Source of the DNA: Labrys monachus
GTDB lineage: Bacteria > Pseudomonadota > Alphaproteobacteria > Rhizobiales > Labraceae
Assembly: GCF_030814655.1 (NCBI RefSeq)
Contig: NZ_JAUSVK010000001.1
Location: forward strand, 1,693,501 to 1,757,500
Length of the DNA: 64,000 nt
Direction of reading: 5' to 3'
Both the position numbers and the translations under genes were made by a program. The notes below the pieces were generated by a model. It was given only the letters and a program-made list of their open reading frames with translations. It ran no database searches and was not told where the DNA came from. This document shows, piece by piece, positions 34,557 through 45,861 of the stretch; the first letter of the stretch is position 1; each line of letters starts with the position of its first letter.

Positions 34557-35405
34557 ATGACCGATGCATCCGGCATCGACTGGGAAGACGCCTTCAGCAA
34601 CGGGGCATACATCCCCGGCGGTGAGGGCTATCCGGCCCGCTGGGCAGCTGACGCCCTGGCTTTCCGGCAAGCAGTGCGCGGACTGCAGGATATCGCCTAT
34701 GGCGACCAACCGCGCGAGCGTTTCGATCTGTTCCTGCCCGACGGCGTGGCGCGCGGTCTCGCGGTCATCATCCATGGCGGCTACTGGCTGAGCTTCGACA
34801 AGTCGAGCTGGTCGGCGCTGGCCGCCGGGGCGCTCGCGCAGGGCTGGGCGGTTGCGCTGCCGGGCTACACGCTGGCGCCCGCGGCGCGCATCGGCGCGAT
34901 CACCCGGCAAGTCGGCCGGGCGATCGAGGCGGCGGCAGCGCGGGTTCCCGGCCCGATCCGGCTCACCGGCCATTCGGCGGGCGGACACCTCGCCGCGCGG
35001 ATGGTCTGCAACGATACGCCGCTCACGCCGGACACCGCAGCGCGGGTGGACCGGTTGGTCTCGATCAGCGGGCTGCACGACCTGCGGCCGCTGCGCCTGA
35101 ACGGCATGAACGATACGTTGCGGCTCGACGCAGCGGAGGCCGAGACGGAAAGCCCGGTCCTGCACGCCCCGCTGCCGGGTGTCGACGTGACGGCCTGGGT
35201 CGGCGCCAGAGAGAGGCCGGAATTCCTGCGCCAGTCGGCGCTCCTTGCCGAGGCCTGGGGACGCCAGGGCGCGCAGACGCGACTCGTCGCCGATCCGCGA
35301 CGGCACCATTTCGACGTGATCGACGGGCTGAAGGAGCCGGACCACCCGCTTACCCTTGCCTTCGTGGGCGACTGCGTTGCTCCTCAGCCTCTCCCACCGG
35401 GGTGA
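34557..35405 (+). CDS. Kynurenine formamidase (KynB-like alpha/beta hydrolase)
   Basis: 282 aa. GLQDIAYGDQPRERFDLFLP, VIIHGGYWLSFDKSSWSALA and RLTGHSAGGHLAARM give the HGGYW oxyanion motif and Ser nucleophile of the eukaryote-type arylformamidase; RRHHFDVIDGL near the end supplies the catalytic His. It hydrolyses N-formylkynurenine to kynurenine and formate. Being divergent from kynureninase and close to the 2-aminobenzoate ligase supports this substrate strongly. Confidence 0.9.
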   Translation: MTDASGIDWEDAFSNGAYIPGGEGYPARWAADALAFRQAVRGLQDIAYGDQPRERFDLFLPDGVARGLAVIIHGGYWLSFDKSSWSALAAGALAQGWAVALPGYTLAPAARIGAITRQVGRAIEAAAARVPGPIRLTGHSAGGHLAARMVCNDTPLTPDTAARVDRLVSISGLHDLRPLRLNGMNDTLRLDAAEAETESPVLHAPLPGVDVTAWVGARERPEFLRQSALLAEAWGRQGAQTRLVADPRRHHFDVIDGLKEPDHPLTLAFVGDCVAPQPLPPG

Positions 35406-35639
35406 CGTGGCCGTTGTCACCATCGGCCATTCTCCGCCGCCGCCATGACGTCCGGGAAAATACATCCGGGAAAATCCGTAACGGCCCCGGCCCGGACATC
35501 CCCCTCGGCCTTCGGGGCGCTGAGGCCCTTCTCATTCCTTTTCAAGCATGAACCCGCGCATTCCGCCGGCTTGGGCCGCCGACTTCGCCCCCCGCGAAGA
35601 ACCTTCATCGCCATGCCGGCTTCCTTTCGCAACGTCGCC

Positions 35640-37265
35640 TCACGCCGGCTCGCGCAACCTGAACCGCTGGATCTTGCCGCTCTCCGTCTTCGGCAGCGCC
35701 CCGCGGAAGACGATGGATCGCGGGTATTTGTAGGGGGCGATCGCCGCCTTCACGTGGTCCTGCAGCAGCTTGACCATCAGCGGTCCGGCCGCATGCCCCG
35801 CCGTCAGGACGACATGCGCCTCCACGATATGTCCGCGGTCCGGGTCGGGGACCCCCAACACCGCGCATTCCGCCACCGCCGGATGGGCGAGCAGCACCGC
35901 CTCCACCTCCGGCCCGGCGATGTTGTAGCCGGAGCTGACGATGATCCCGTCCGTGCGCGCCGCGAAGTGGAAATGCCCCGCCTCGTCGCGCCAGAAGCTG
36001 TCGCCGGTCAGGTTCCAGCCGTGCTGCACATAGTCCCGCTGCTGCTCCGGCGCGGCAAGGTAGCGGCAGCCCACCGGCCCCCGCACGGCCAGTCGCCCGA
36101 TCTCGCCCGCCGGCAGTTCGGCCCCGTCCGGCCCCACGATACGCGCCTGATAGCCGGTCACCGGCCGCCCGGTGCAGCCCGGATGGCTGTCGCCGAAGCG
36201 GTTGGTGATGAAGATGTGGAGCATCTCGGTCGCACCGATCCCGTCCAGCATCGGCTTGCCGGTTTTCGCCTGCCATTCCTCGTAGATGGGCCCCGGCAGC
36301 GTCTCGCCGGCCGAAACGGCAGCACGCAGGCTGGACAGGTCGGCCCCTTCGTCCATCGCACGCAGCATCGCCCGGTAGGCCGTGGGCGCAGTGAAGCAGA
36401 TCGTGGCCCGATGCTTCTGGATGATCTCGATCAAGTTCGGCGGCGAGACGTTCTCCAGCAACGCCGCGGAGGCGCCGAAGCGCAGCGGAAACACCACGAG
36501 GCCGCCGAGACCGAAGGTGAAGGCGAGCGGCGGCGTCCCCACGAAGACATCCTCGGGCACGACGCCCAGCACCTCCTTGGCATAGCCGTCGGCGATGATC
36601 AGGAGGTCGCGATGGAAATGCGCCGTGGCCTTCGGCTCGCCGGTGGTGCCCGAGGTGAAGCCCAAGAGCGCCACATCGTCCCGCCCCGTCCGCACCGCCT
36701 CGAACCGCACCGGCTTCGACAGCGCGACCCGGTCGAGCTCGGCATCGTGGTTCGCCGTACCATCGAAGCAGACCACCCGGTCGAGCAGCGCGCCCTCCTT
36801 CGCGGCGACAACCAGTTCTTCCTTCAGCCGCCCGTCGCAGAGCGCAAGCGTCACCTCGGCCTTGGCGATGATCTTGGCGAGCTCGCCCGCCCGCAGCATC
36901 GGCATGGTGTTCACCACCACCGCGCCTGCCTTCATGGCGGCGAGCCAGCAGGCCACCATCGCCGGGTTGTTGGCCGAACGGATCAGCACCCGGTTGCCGG
37001 GCTTCACCCCATAGTGCTCGACCAGCGCATGCGCGATCCGGCTGGTCCAGTCGGCAAGTTCCTTGTAGGTCCGGTGCCGCCCGTCACCGATCAGCGCCGT
37101 ATGGTCGCCGAAGCCCCTTGCCACCATTGCATCGGTCAACTCCACCCCGGCGTTCAGCCACTCCGGATAGTCGAAACCGGCAAGGTTCAGCTCCGGCCAG
37201 AGCTCGAACGGCGGCAGGTTGTCCCGGCAGAAGGTGTCGGAATGTCCGGTTGGTCCCAGTTGCAT
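35640..37265 (-). CDS. 2-aminobenzoate-CoA ligase (benzoate-CoA-ligase family)
   Basis: 541 aa. The AMP-binding core is complete: LLGFTSGTTGEPKATAH (P-loop), GIGATEMLHIF, GDSFWRDEAGHFHF and GALPKTESGKIQRF with the C-terminal catalytic lysine. The N-terminus FCRDNLPPFELWPEL matches 2-aminobenzoate-CoA ligases. It activates anthranilate to 2-aminobenzoyl-CoA, the logical next step after kynureninase. It is convergent with the formamidase across 234 bases holding two TCCGGGAAAAT copies. Confidence 0.88.
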   Translation of the reverse strand: MQLGPTGHSDTFCRDNLPPFELWPELNLAGFDYPEWLNAGVELTDAMVARGFGDHTALIGDGRHRTYKELADWTSRIAHALVEHYGVKPGNRVLIRSANNPAMVACWLAAMKAGAVVVNTMPMLRAGELAKIIAKAEVTLALCDGRLKEELVVAAKEGALLDRVVCFDGTANHDAELDRVALSKPVRFEAVRTGRDDVALLGFTSGTTGEPKATAHFHRDLLIIADGYAKEVLGVVPEDVFVGTPPLAFTFGLGGLVVFPLRFGASAALLENVSPPNLIEIIQKHRATICFTAPTAYRAMLRAMDEGADLSSLRAAVSAGETLPGPIYEEWQAKTGKPMLDGIGATEMLHIFITNRFGDSHPGCTGRPVTGYQARIVGPDGAELPAGEIGRLAVRGPVGCRYLAAPEQQRDYVQHGWNLTGDSFWRDEAGHFHFAARTDGIIVSSGYNIAGPEVEAVLLAHPAVAECAVLGVPDPDRGHIVEAHVVLTAGHAAGPLMVKLLQDHVKAAIAPYKYPRSIVFRGALPKTESGKIQRFRLREPA

Positions 37266-37455
37266 CTTCGTTTCCCTTGCACCGACGAGGCTCCTCCCCC
37301 CGCGCGCCCTCCAGATGCTCCGGCCGTGCCTCGGCCGCCACCGCGACGACGTTCTCCGGACATTGTCGGGCCCGTGCCGCGAACCCGTCTCTATTCGGCG
37401 GAGGACCCGAGAGGCGGGAATGGCCGTGGGGTGGCTGGCGGAGGCAGAGCCAGGT

Positions 37456-38256
37456 TCATCTAGCCATGCCGGCCGCTCCCGCGCGGCTGCCCTCGGCGAG
37501 CATTCCCGGATTGACGCCCAGCCCCAAAGACGCGTCGATCACGGCGCCACGCAGGATCTTCCCGGCGTCGGTGCACATATAGGCGACCAGATCGGCGATC
37601 TCGGCAGGTTCGACCAGGCGTCCACCCGGCAGCGACCCGATGAGATCACGCCGCTGCTGCGGACTGAGCGCGGCGAGGGTGCTGGCCTCGAACATGGGGG
37701 TCCTCGTCGCGCCGGGGCAAACGGTGAAGACGTCCACTCCGGTCGGTGCAAGATCGGCCGCCAGCGCGCGCCCGAGCGTTGCCACGGCGGCTTTGCTCAT
37801 CGCGTCCGCGTAGGAAAAACCCGGAAAGATCGTGATCCCGCCACCGACAGAGCTGAAGAGCACGATCTTGCCGGAGTTCCGGGCAACCATCCGGGGTACG
37901 AGGAGCCTGTTGAGCCACAGGATGCCGACGGCATTGACCTGGAACATCAGCCGGTCCTGCTCGTGGGCGGCCTCGGTCAAGCGTTTGACGGTCGCCGAAC
38001 CAAGCGCAGCGTTGTGGATCAAGATGTCAGGGGTACCCGGAAGATCCGCGACGAATTGCTGGACACTTGCGTAAGACGTCAGGTCGAGCTGGAAGGCGCG
38101 AAGTCCGGGACCCGTCCCGGTCGTCGCCGGCGGCGTGCCGGGGTCGGTGAACCAGACCTCGTCGCCGAAACCACGGAACGTCTCGACAAGCGCGCTGCCG
38201 ATGCCGCCGGTTCCGCCGGTGATCAGAACCGTGCCAGGCTTGCGGGCACTGCTCAT
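37456..38256 (-). CDS. Short-chain dehydrogenase/reductase
   Basis: 266 aa from the ATG at 38256, which overlaps the stop of the upstream hydrolase in ATGA. TVLITGGTGGIGSAL is the NAD(P) glycine motif, ILIHNAALG replaces NNAG, and the catalytic set is Ser in LFSSVGG with YADAMSKAAV (YxxxxxK is here spread as Y-A-D-A-M-S-K). The acidic end of strand 2 (WFTDPG) hints at NAD. It is the last gene of the permease operon. Confidence 0.9.
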   Translation of the reverse strand: MSSARKPGTVLITGGTGGIGSALVETFRGFGDEVWFTDPGTPPATTGTGPGLRAFQLDLTSYASVQQFVADLPGTPDILIHNAALGSATVKRLTEAAHEQDRLMFQVNAVGILWLNRLLVPRMVARNSGKIVLFSSVGGGITIFPGFSYADAMSKAAVATLGRALAADLAPTGVDVFTVCPGATRTPMFEASTLAALSPQQRRDLIGSLPGGRLVEPAEIADLVAYMCTDAGKILRGAVIDASLGLGVNPGMLAEGSRAGAAGMAR

Positions 38257-39074
38257 CGAATGCTCCTGCCGTCTCGAATCCAGGATGTGACGAGGTTGTT
38301 GAACCGGCCGGCCTCCTCCCACATGGGCATGTGCCCGCTGTGCCCGAAGATCTCGAGGGTGAAGTCCGGGACATTCGCGCGCATCCAGTCGGCTGTCTTG
38401 AGCGAGACGGCTTTCTCGTCCGCCCCCCAAATCCCCAGAACCGGAATGGCCAACGACGGCAGAAACGCGCGGTAGTCGCGTTGGGTCTGGTCGGTGAGAA
38501 TGCAGGCTGCGCTGTTGGGCAGGAGTTTCAGCTGTTCCTCGACCATCCAGACACAATCCTCCGGCCCGGGCAGCTCATGCGTCAGCAGGGTGACGACATG
38601 TGCGCAGAGGACGGCGTAGTCCTCCTGAGCCGTGCGCACCATGTCACGCAATCCGACGTGGTCGGTGAAGCCATGGGGCCAATCGGCGCTGATCAGGTCG
38701 GTCGGCCCCTGCGAAATACAGATTTGTGCTGAAATCCGCGAGTTGGCGCCGAACTCCTCAAGATAGTCCCAGATCACGAAATTGCCCATCGACCAGCCGA
38801 CCGCGATCACGTCGGCCAATTCCTTGGTGGCAAGGAAGTGGTCGAGGTCGCGCGCGAACTGCGCGACCGTGTTGCCGCCTTGGCTGTCGTCGGAGTCGCC
38901 GTGACCGCGAAAATCAATCGCGATGACCCTGAATGTCTGCGCCAGCGTGGCGAGGTTGCGTTCGAAGAAGCGCTTCGAGGCGAGCACGCCGTGGAGGAAA
39001 ACAACGGGTTGCCCGACACCGGCCTCCGTGTAGGCAAGACGGGTGCCGTCGGGCAGGCGATGGAAGGAAGTCAT
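38253..39074 (-). CDS. Alpha/beta hydrolase
   Basis: 273 aa from the ATG at 39074, overlapping the permease stop (ATGA). PVVFLHGVLASKRFFERN is the oxyanion loop, VIAVGWSMGNFVIWDYL the nucleophile elbow (Ser in GWSMG), LGIWGADEKAV the acid and IFGHSGHMPMWEEAGRFNNLV the catalytic His. It resembles haloperoxidase/C-C hydrolase type enzymes. With the permease and SDR it probably degrades an imported amino-acid-like or ester compound. Confidence 0.88.
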   Translation of the reverse strand: MTSFHRLPDGTRLAYTEAGVGQPVVFLHGVLASKRFFERNLATLAQTFRVIAIDFRGHGDSDDSQGGNTVAQFARDLDHFLATKELADVIAVGWSMGNFVIWDYLEEFGANSRISAQICISQGPTDLISADWPHGFTDHVGLRDMVRTAQEDYAVLCAHVVTLLTHELPGPEDCVWMVEEQLKLLPNSAACILTDQTQRDYRAFLPSLAIPVLGIWGADEKAVSLKTADWMRANVPDFTLEIFGHSGHMPMWEEAGRFNNLVTSWIRDGRSIR

Positions 39075-40492
39075 TTGCCGGCCTCCGCGCCCTGAGACGC
39101 GCTGTCGGCCAGAATCGACGGCCCCAGGGAAGCGACGCGGTCGCGATTGAAGGCAAGCACGCCGAGGCCGAGGATGATCCACAATGCCGAGTAAGCCGGC
39201 AACCAGTTGAGCGGCGCGGGCGGCTGCGGGTAGAACTGCGCAACGAGCGGGATCATGAGAACAAGGATACCGACCCACGGCACTATGATGTGCCGGACCA
39301 CATTGTACTCGTTCGGGTAGCGCGCCTTGTAGAAGCGCCCGACGCTGATGTTCGAGGCGATGAAGACCAGCAGGATCAGGATGATCGCCGGCGTCCCAAC
39401 GTAGTTATAGGCCGTCACGCCGTCGACCCCGTTGACGTCGCTGAGGAGCGCGGCGGCAACGCCCGCAGCGACGATGCCGCCAATGCCCGCATAGGGCGTG
39501 CGGTAAGTCCGATGGGTCTTGCCGAACGGTGCCGGCAGAAGCCCGCTGCGTCCGAGGGAGAAGGCGATGCGCGCGAAGCTCGTGACGATCGCGATCATCG
39601 CGCCGATCTGCGCCTGAACAAGGATGATGTCTCCGATCGACTGGATGGCCGGAGCATATTTCCCGGTGAGCGTGTCATAGGCCGAGGCGTCGGAGGAGAG
39701 CTTGTCGATCTGGTCGATGCCATAGCCCATCACCATGGCATAGCTGCCGATCACGAAAATCGCGCCGACGACAAGGGTGCAGCCGATGACGGCGATCGGG
39801 ACGCTGCGCCGTGGATCGGGGGTCTCTTCGGCCAGGCTTGCCGAAATCTCAAATCCGATGAAGGCGAAGATGCCGAACACCATGGCCGAGCGGATGCCCG
39901 AGAGGCTGGCTCCGCCAAGGTCGAAAGGCGCGGCGCTGAGGCCGTGGGCCCCACCCTGCAACAGGATGGCTGCAACGATGATCACGATCGTCGCGAGTTC
40001 GATCCCGAGCATGACGATGGCAAAGCGCTCCGACAGCTTCACCCCTCGAAACGCGAGCGCACCGGAAACCACGAAAATCGCAACGGCGCAGGCAAGAAAG
40101 CTCAGATGGACCCCGGTGTGGGTCTCGATGACCGACGATAGAAAAGCACCGCTGATCAGGCCGCCCGCCATGGCAATGCCGCCATACGCGCCGAACGTGC
40201 ACCAGCCGACGAGAAAGCCGGATTTCGGACCGACGGCTTCCGTGACGAAGCCATAAAACGAGCCGGCCGAGGCGATCTTCCTGGAGAACTGAGCGACGGT
40301 ATAGGCGGTGAAGAGCACGGCGACCATCGAGGCGAGATAGGCCAAGGGCACCGCGGCGCCGGCGCTGGCCGCCATGACGGGCGTGTTGAAGAAGAGGGAA
40401 ATCGCCGGTCCCATGAGGACAGTGGACATGACGATAATTCCAACGGTCCCGAGGGCCCCGCGCGAGAGTGAATGGTCTGACTTCTGCGTCAT
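39071..40492 (-). CDS. APC-superfamily amino acid/amine permease
   Basis: 473 aa from the ATG at 40492, with GGGAG eight bases upstream. About twelve membrane segments; LGTVGIIVMSTVLMGPAISLFF begins the first and MVFGIFAFIGFEISASLAEET is the conserved helix of the family. Such permeases bring in amino acids or polyamines across the inner membrane. It is the first gene of a three-gene operon and divergent from the XRE-cupin regulator. Confidence 0.9.
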   Translation of the reverse strand: MTQKSDHSLSRGALGTVGIIVMSTVLMGPAISLFFNTPVMAASAGAAVPLAYLASMVAVLFTAYTVAQFSRKIASAGSFYGFVTEAVGPKSGFLVGWCTFGAYGGIAMAGGLISGAFLSSVIETHTGVHLSFLACAVAIFVVSGALAFRGVKLSERFAIVMLGIELATIVIIVAAILLQGGAHGLSAAPFDLGGASLSGIRSAMVFGIFAFIGFEISASLAEETPDPRRSVPIAVIGCTLVVGAIFVIGSYAMVMGYGIDQIDKLSSDASAYDTLTGKYAPAIQSIGDIILVQAQIGAMIAIVTSFARIAFSLGRSGLLPAPFGKTHRTYRTPYAGIGGIVAAGVAAALLSDVNGVDGVTAYNYVGTPAIILILLVFIASNISVGRFYKARYPNEYNVVRHIIVPWVGILVLMIPLVAQFYPQPPAPLNWLPAYSALWIILGLGVLAFNRDRVASLGPSILADSASQGAEAGK

Positions 40493-40563
40493 GTCGGGGC
40501 TCCCACCCTCGTTGCCGGATTTGCAGACCATGCAAGAGAATGAACCCCCAGTCAACAAAATTG

Positions 40564-40616
40564 CGCTAGCGACAATTTCCTTGAGCGTGGCGCAATATTT
40601 CGCCATAGTGGCGCCA
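40564..40616. promoter_or_regulatory. Operator-like inverted repeats between permease and XRE-cupin gene
   Basis: CGCTAGCG at 40564-40571, TGGCG-N8-CGCCA at 40588-40605 and TGGCGCCA at 40609-40616 are three inverted repeats in a 123-base divergent spacer, the last overlapping the regulator start. They could be sites for the XRE-cupin protein acting on both promoters. Confidence 0.45.
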
Positions 40617-41197
40617 TGACAAACGAAGAGAACGAAACGAGCGTGGAAGATGTCGAACTCGGGCGGCGGATACGCGAGCGGCGTACGTCGAGCGGCCAAT
40701 CCCTGGCAGACGTCGCACGCGGCACCGGACTTACCGAGTCATTCCTGAGCCGTCTGGAACGCGGCAAGACAGGCGTTACCGTCGACACCTTGCGCCGCAT
40801 TGCCGCGTTCTGGGATGCGGAGCTGATCGAGTTCCTTCAGAGGAGTTCCGGTCCCAAGCCCCTGTTGACACGGGCCGGACGGGGCCCCTCCCTCCAGCTG
40901 GAGGGAAACGGGGCACTCAATGCGACCAGCGAGACCCTTATCCCGCGCATGAACAGCGCATTGCAGGCGACCCTTTATCGGACGCCCCGTGGCGGCGGCC
41001 GGTTCAAGGCGTTCAGCCATCCCGGCGAGGAAATGGTCTATGTCGTCAAAGGGCAGGTGACCTACTATGTGGGGAGCGACGCATATGAATTGAGGGCCGG
41101 GGACTCCTTGTGGCACACCAGCGACATCCCCCACCGATGGGAGTGCCCCGACTGCGATGCCGTTACCCTGCACGTGAACACGCCTCCGGCATGGTAG
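40616..41197 (+). CDS. XRE-family regulator with C-terminal cupin (PuuR-like)
   Basis: 193 aa. The helix-turn-helix is RIRERRTSSGQSLADVARGT, GLTESFLSRLERGKTGVTVDTLRRIA (17-63). The C-terminal cupin shows FSHPGEEMVYVVKGQVTYYVG and DSLWHTSDIPHRWECP. This layout is found in regulators of amine and amino acid catabolism, the cupin acting as ligand sensor. It is divergent from the permease operon, the likely target. Confidence 0.92.
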   Translation: MTNEENETSVEDVELGRRIRERRTSSGQSLADVARGTGLTESFLSRLERGKTGVTVDTLRRIAAFWDAELIEFLQRSSGPKPLLTRAGRGPSLQLEGNGALNATSETLIPRMNSALQATLYRTPRGGGRFKAFSHPGEEMVYVVKGQVTYYVGSDAYELRAGDSLWHTSDIPHRWECPDCDAVTLHVNTPPAW

Positions 41198-41394
41198 TGG
41201 TGGCAAGATCGCCTTTCTGTGACGTCGAGAAAGGACGGAGACCTCATGCCGGGAGCCGGGCCGTCAACGCGATGGAATTGATCGTCGTCCTCGATGAAAC
41301 CGCGCGCTGACGGCCTATGCCGCGCTCCATGAGACGGTCGGCCGTTCAGTCCTCGATCGTCCGGGCGTGAGGGGGCGTGGCGGACAAGGAGCGC

Positions 41395-42090
41395 TCAGGC
41401 CGGAGAGTCGTAGGTGCCGGGGCTGTTCGGCGTCGCGCGCCACTCGGGCCGGCGTTCGGGGCTCGCCTCGGCGAGCGCGCGCCGCACGCCCTTGACGTCA
41501 TAGTCCTTGAGATAGCCCGGCGAGCCCGGCTGCTGGCGCCAGGACTCGGCGATCGTGCCGGCGTCCACGGCGTCGAAGCCGATCCCGTCGAGCAGCGCCA
41601 TCGCCTTGGACTTGGTCCGGGCATCGTCGCCCGCCACCGCCAGGGCGATCCGGTCCGCGGCGCCCGCGGGCCTGGGGCCCGATTGAAGATGGGTCGCCAG
41701 TATCGTGTTGAACGCCTTGATCACCGCACGCCCGAGATGCTGCTCGACCCATGCGCTTTCGGTGCTCCCGTCCTCGATGCCGTCCAGACGGCCGTCGCGC
41801 TGCTGCGGGTAGTAGTTGGACGTGTCGATCACCACGACGTCGGCGGGCGTGGCCGCGAACAGGTCGCGGGGCAGGCTCGGGATCCTGTCCATGGGAACGG
41901 CGACGACCACGACCTCCTGGCCGCGGACGGCGTCTTCGATCACCGCGGCCCGCGCGCCGGTTTCCGCCGACAGGTCCGCCAGGGACGCCGGTCCGCGCGA
42001 ATTGGCGACCGTGACCTCGTGCCCTGCGGCCCGGAACAGACGGGTGAGCGCGCCGCCGATATGGCCGGCGCCGACAATGCCGATCTTCAT
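41395..42090 (-). CDS. NADPH-dependent F420 reductase-like (NAD-binding) protein
   Basis: 231 aa from the ATG at 42090. MKIGIVGAGHIGGALTRLF is the dinucleotide motif, HEVTVANSRGPASL suits NADP, and VVIDTSNYYPQQRDGRLDGI with VIKAFNTILATHL are typical of the NPD/FNO-like family. Many relatives have no proven substrate and need not use F420. It is divergent from the LysR gene at 42210, which probably controls it. Confidence 0.87.
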   Translation of the reverse strand: MKIGIVGAGHIGGALTRLFRAAGHEVTVANSRGPASLADLSAETGARAAVIEDAVRGQEVVVVAVPMDRIPSLPRDLFAATPADVVVIDTSNYYPQQRDGRLDGIEDGSTESAWVEQHLGRAVIKAFNTILATHLQSGPRPAGAADRIALAVAGDDARTKSKAMALLDGIGFDAVDAGTIAESWRQQPGSPGYLKDYDVKGVRRALAEASPERRPEWRATPNSPGTYDSPA

Positions 42091-42209
42091 GTGTATGCCT
42101 TTCGAAGATGTCCCCGGGTGGGGAAGCGGATGATGACGACAGCAATGGACCCTTGCGTTCCGTCGATAAATGGCATCATGAAACCGGCTCTCCCAACCAG
42201 GAGTGTGGA

Positions 42210-43118
42210 ATGGACCGTCTCGCCAGCATGGCCGCCTTCGTAAAGGCGGCGGAAACCGGCTCCTTTGCCGCGACGGCGTCGGCGCTCGGCATCTCCTCGC
42301 AGATGGTGGCCAAGCACGTCGCCTATCTGGAGGCGCGCATGGGCACACGCCTGCTCAACCGCACGACCCGAAAGCAAAGCCTGACGGTGATCGGCAAGTC
42401 CTATTACGATCGGTGCAAGGTGGCGCTGGCCGAGGTCGACTGGGCGGATGCGATTGCCGATGAGGCCAGGGGCAAACCGCGAGGGCTCCTGCGCGTCAAC
42501 GCGCCGGTTTCGTTCGGAACCCACAGCCTGACGCCGGTGATCGCTCGCTATCTGAGCGACCATCCCAGCGTCGATGTCGACCTGGTTCTCAACGACCGCT
42601 TCGTCGACCTGATCGACGAAGGGTTCGAGGCGGTGTTCCGGATCGGTCCACTGAGAAAACTGAACCTTGGAGCGATCGAGCTCGCCCCCTTTCAGACGAT
42701 CGTCTGCGGGTCGCCCGCTTACCTGAAGGAGCGAGGGATGCCATCGACATTGCCGGATCTGGCCGACCATCAATGCCTGATCTTCGGCAATTGGCCCGAA
42801 GCGACGGTCAGCGACTGGGTCTTCGTACGGGACGGCCTCACCTCGAAGGCCCTGATCCACGGCCGTCTCAAGGTCAACAGCGCCGCTTCGCTGCTGCAGG
42901 CGACGCTCGCCGGTTTCGGCCTGGCGCTCCTCGCGGAAGAGCTGGTGCGTCCCCACCTCGCGACCGGGCGGCTCATCCGGGTCCTGCCGGACTACGAAAC
43001 GCCGCCGCGTCCCATCCACCTGCTCTTCCACCCCGATCGGCGGCAAACGCCGAAGCTGAAGAGCTTCATCGAGATGGTGGTGGAACAGCTGGGACGGGCA
43101 GCAATCCGAACGGCTTGA
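42210..43118 (+). CDS. LysR-family transcriptional regulator
   Basis: 302 aa from the ATG at 42210, with AGGAG upstream. The winged helix MDRLASMAAFVKAAETGSFA, ASALGISSQMVAKHVAYLEARMGTRLLNRTTR is canonical, followed by a substrate-binding domain (GLLRVNAPVSFGTHSLTP, FRIGPL). The divergent reductase-like gene is its presumed target. An IS relic and group II intron follow its stop directly. Confidence 0.93.
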   Translation: MDRLASMAAFVKAAETGSFAATASALGISSQMVAKHVAYLEARMGTRLLNRTTRKQSLTVIGKSYYDRCKVALAEVDWADAIADEARGKPRGLLRVNAPVSFGTHSLTPVIARYLSDHPSVDVDLVLNDRFVDLIDEGFEAVFRIGPLRKLNLGAIELAPFQTIVCGSPAYLKERGMPSTLPDLADHQCLIFGNWPEATVSDWVFVRDGLTSKALIHGRLKVNSAASLLQATLAGFGLALLAEELVRPHLATGRLIRVLPDYETPPRPIHLLFHPDRRQTPKLKSFIEMVVEQLGRAAIRTA

Positions 43119-43169
43119 GCAGGGCACACCCGGAACGACGACGCGCGAGAGGGCCCACGGGAAAAGGAT

Positions 43170-43213
43170 GTCAAGCGTGGGGGAGGGGGGACAATAGAAT
43201 GCACTGTCACCGT
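43170..43213 (+). pseudogene. Sliver of an ISAs1-type transposase gene upstream of intron 1
   Basis: AATGCACTGTCACCGT at 43198-43213 is identical to part of the ISAs1 relic at 63183-63198 on the other strand, and the about 30 bases before it align loosely. The group II intron starts directly after. Only this 5' exon scrap of the target gene survives here. Confidence 0.65.
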
Positions 43214-45131
<1,918 letters not shown>

Positions 45132-45135
45132 AATT

Positions 45136-45239
<104 letters not shown>

Positions 45240-45824
45240 GTGCCGGTGCTGCGCACCTTTTCCGTCTTCAACGTCGACCAATTCGAGAAACTTCCCGAGA
45301 AGTTTTACGAGCAGGCGGAGCCGAAGCCAGAGGATGAGAAGTTCGATGCCGGTGTGGCGTTCTGCAAAGACACGCGGATCAACACCCACTTTGGTGGGAA
45401 CAAGGCCTGCTACCACGTCAACCGCGACTACATCGACATGCCGACCTACGGCAGCTTCGAGAGTGACGACACGTTCTTCGGTACCTGGTGCCATGAGCTG
45501 ATCCATGCCACCGGCCACAAGGAGCGGCTGGCACGCCAGTACGGCTCCCGGTTCGGAGATAGCGCCTACGCTTTCGAGGAATTGGTGGCGGAGCTGGGAA
45601 GCGCGTTCCTTTGCGCACAGTTAGGCTACCTGCCTACGACCCGGACGGCGGCGAGCTACATTGCTCACTGGCTGAAGGTTTTGGAAAACGACCACAAGGC
45701 CGTCGTCAGCGCCGCGAGCTACGCTTCCCACGGGGCGCGGTGGCTGGAGGAGCAGGCTTACCACGCGGTTCATGACGATACGCCGGAACCCGAACGCGAA
45801 GACGACCTAGTTGAGGTTGTATAG
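45240..45824 (+). pseudogene. ArdC-like antirestriction / zincin metallopeptidase, 3' exon only
   Basis: The frame starts at the intron 3' junction: VPVLRTFSVFNVDQFEKLPE ... FGGNKACYHVNRDYIDMPTYGSFES ... FGTWCHELIHATGHKERLAR (HExxH zinc site) ... AFEELVAELGSAFL, and ends at 45824. This is the C-terminal zincin domain of ArdC proteins carried on plasmids and conjugative elements, which protect incoming DNA from restriction. The N-terminal ssDNA-binding domain is absent from the window, so the gene is broken unless trans-splicing occurs. Confidence 0.85.
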
Positions 45825-45830
45825 CGAATT

Positions 45831-45861
45831 GCCCTACCTGGTGGAGGTAGGGCATTTTTTT
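45831..45861 (+). terminator. Rho-independent terminator after ardC
   Basis: GCCCTACC and GGTAGGGC form a perfect eight-base stem around TGGTGGA, followed by A and seven T residues. It lies seven bases after the ardC stop. Confidence 0.9.

Noticed and set aside
35417-35632. 71-aa minus-strand frame between the formamidase and the ligase
   Set aside because: No ribosome site and no recognisable sequence; it lies in a region better explained as a convergent spacer with direct repeats.
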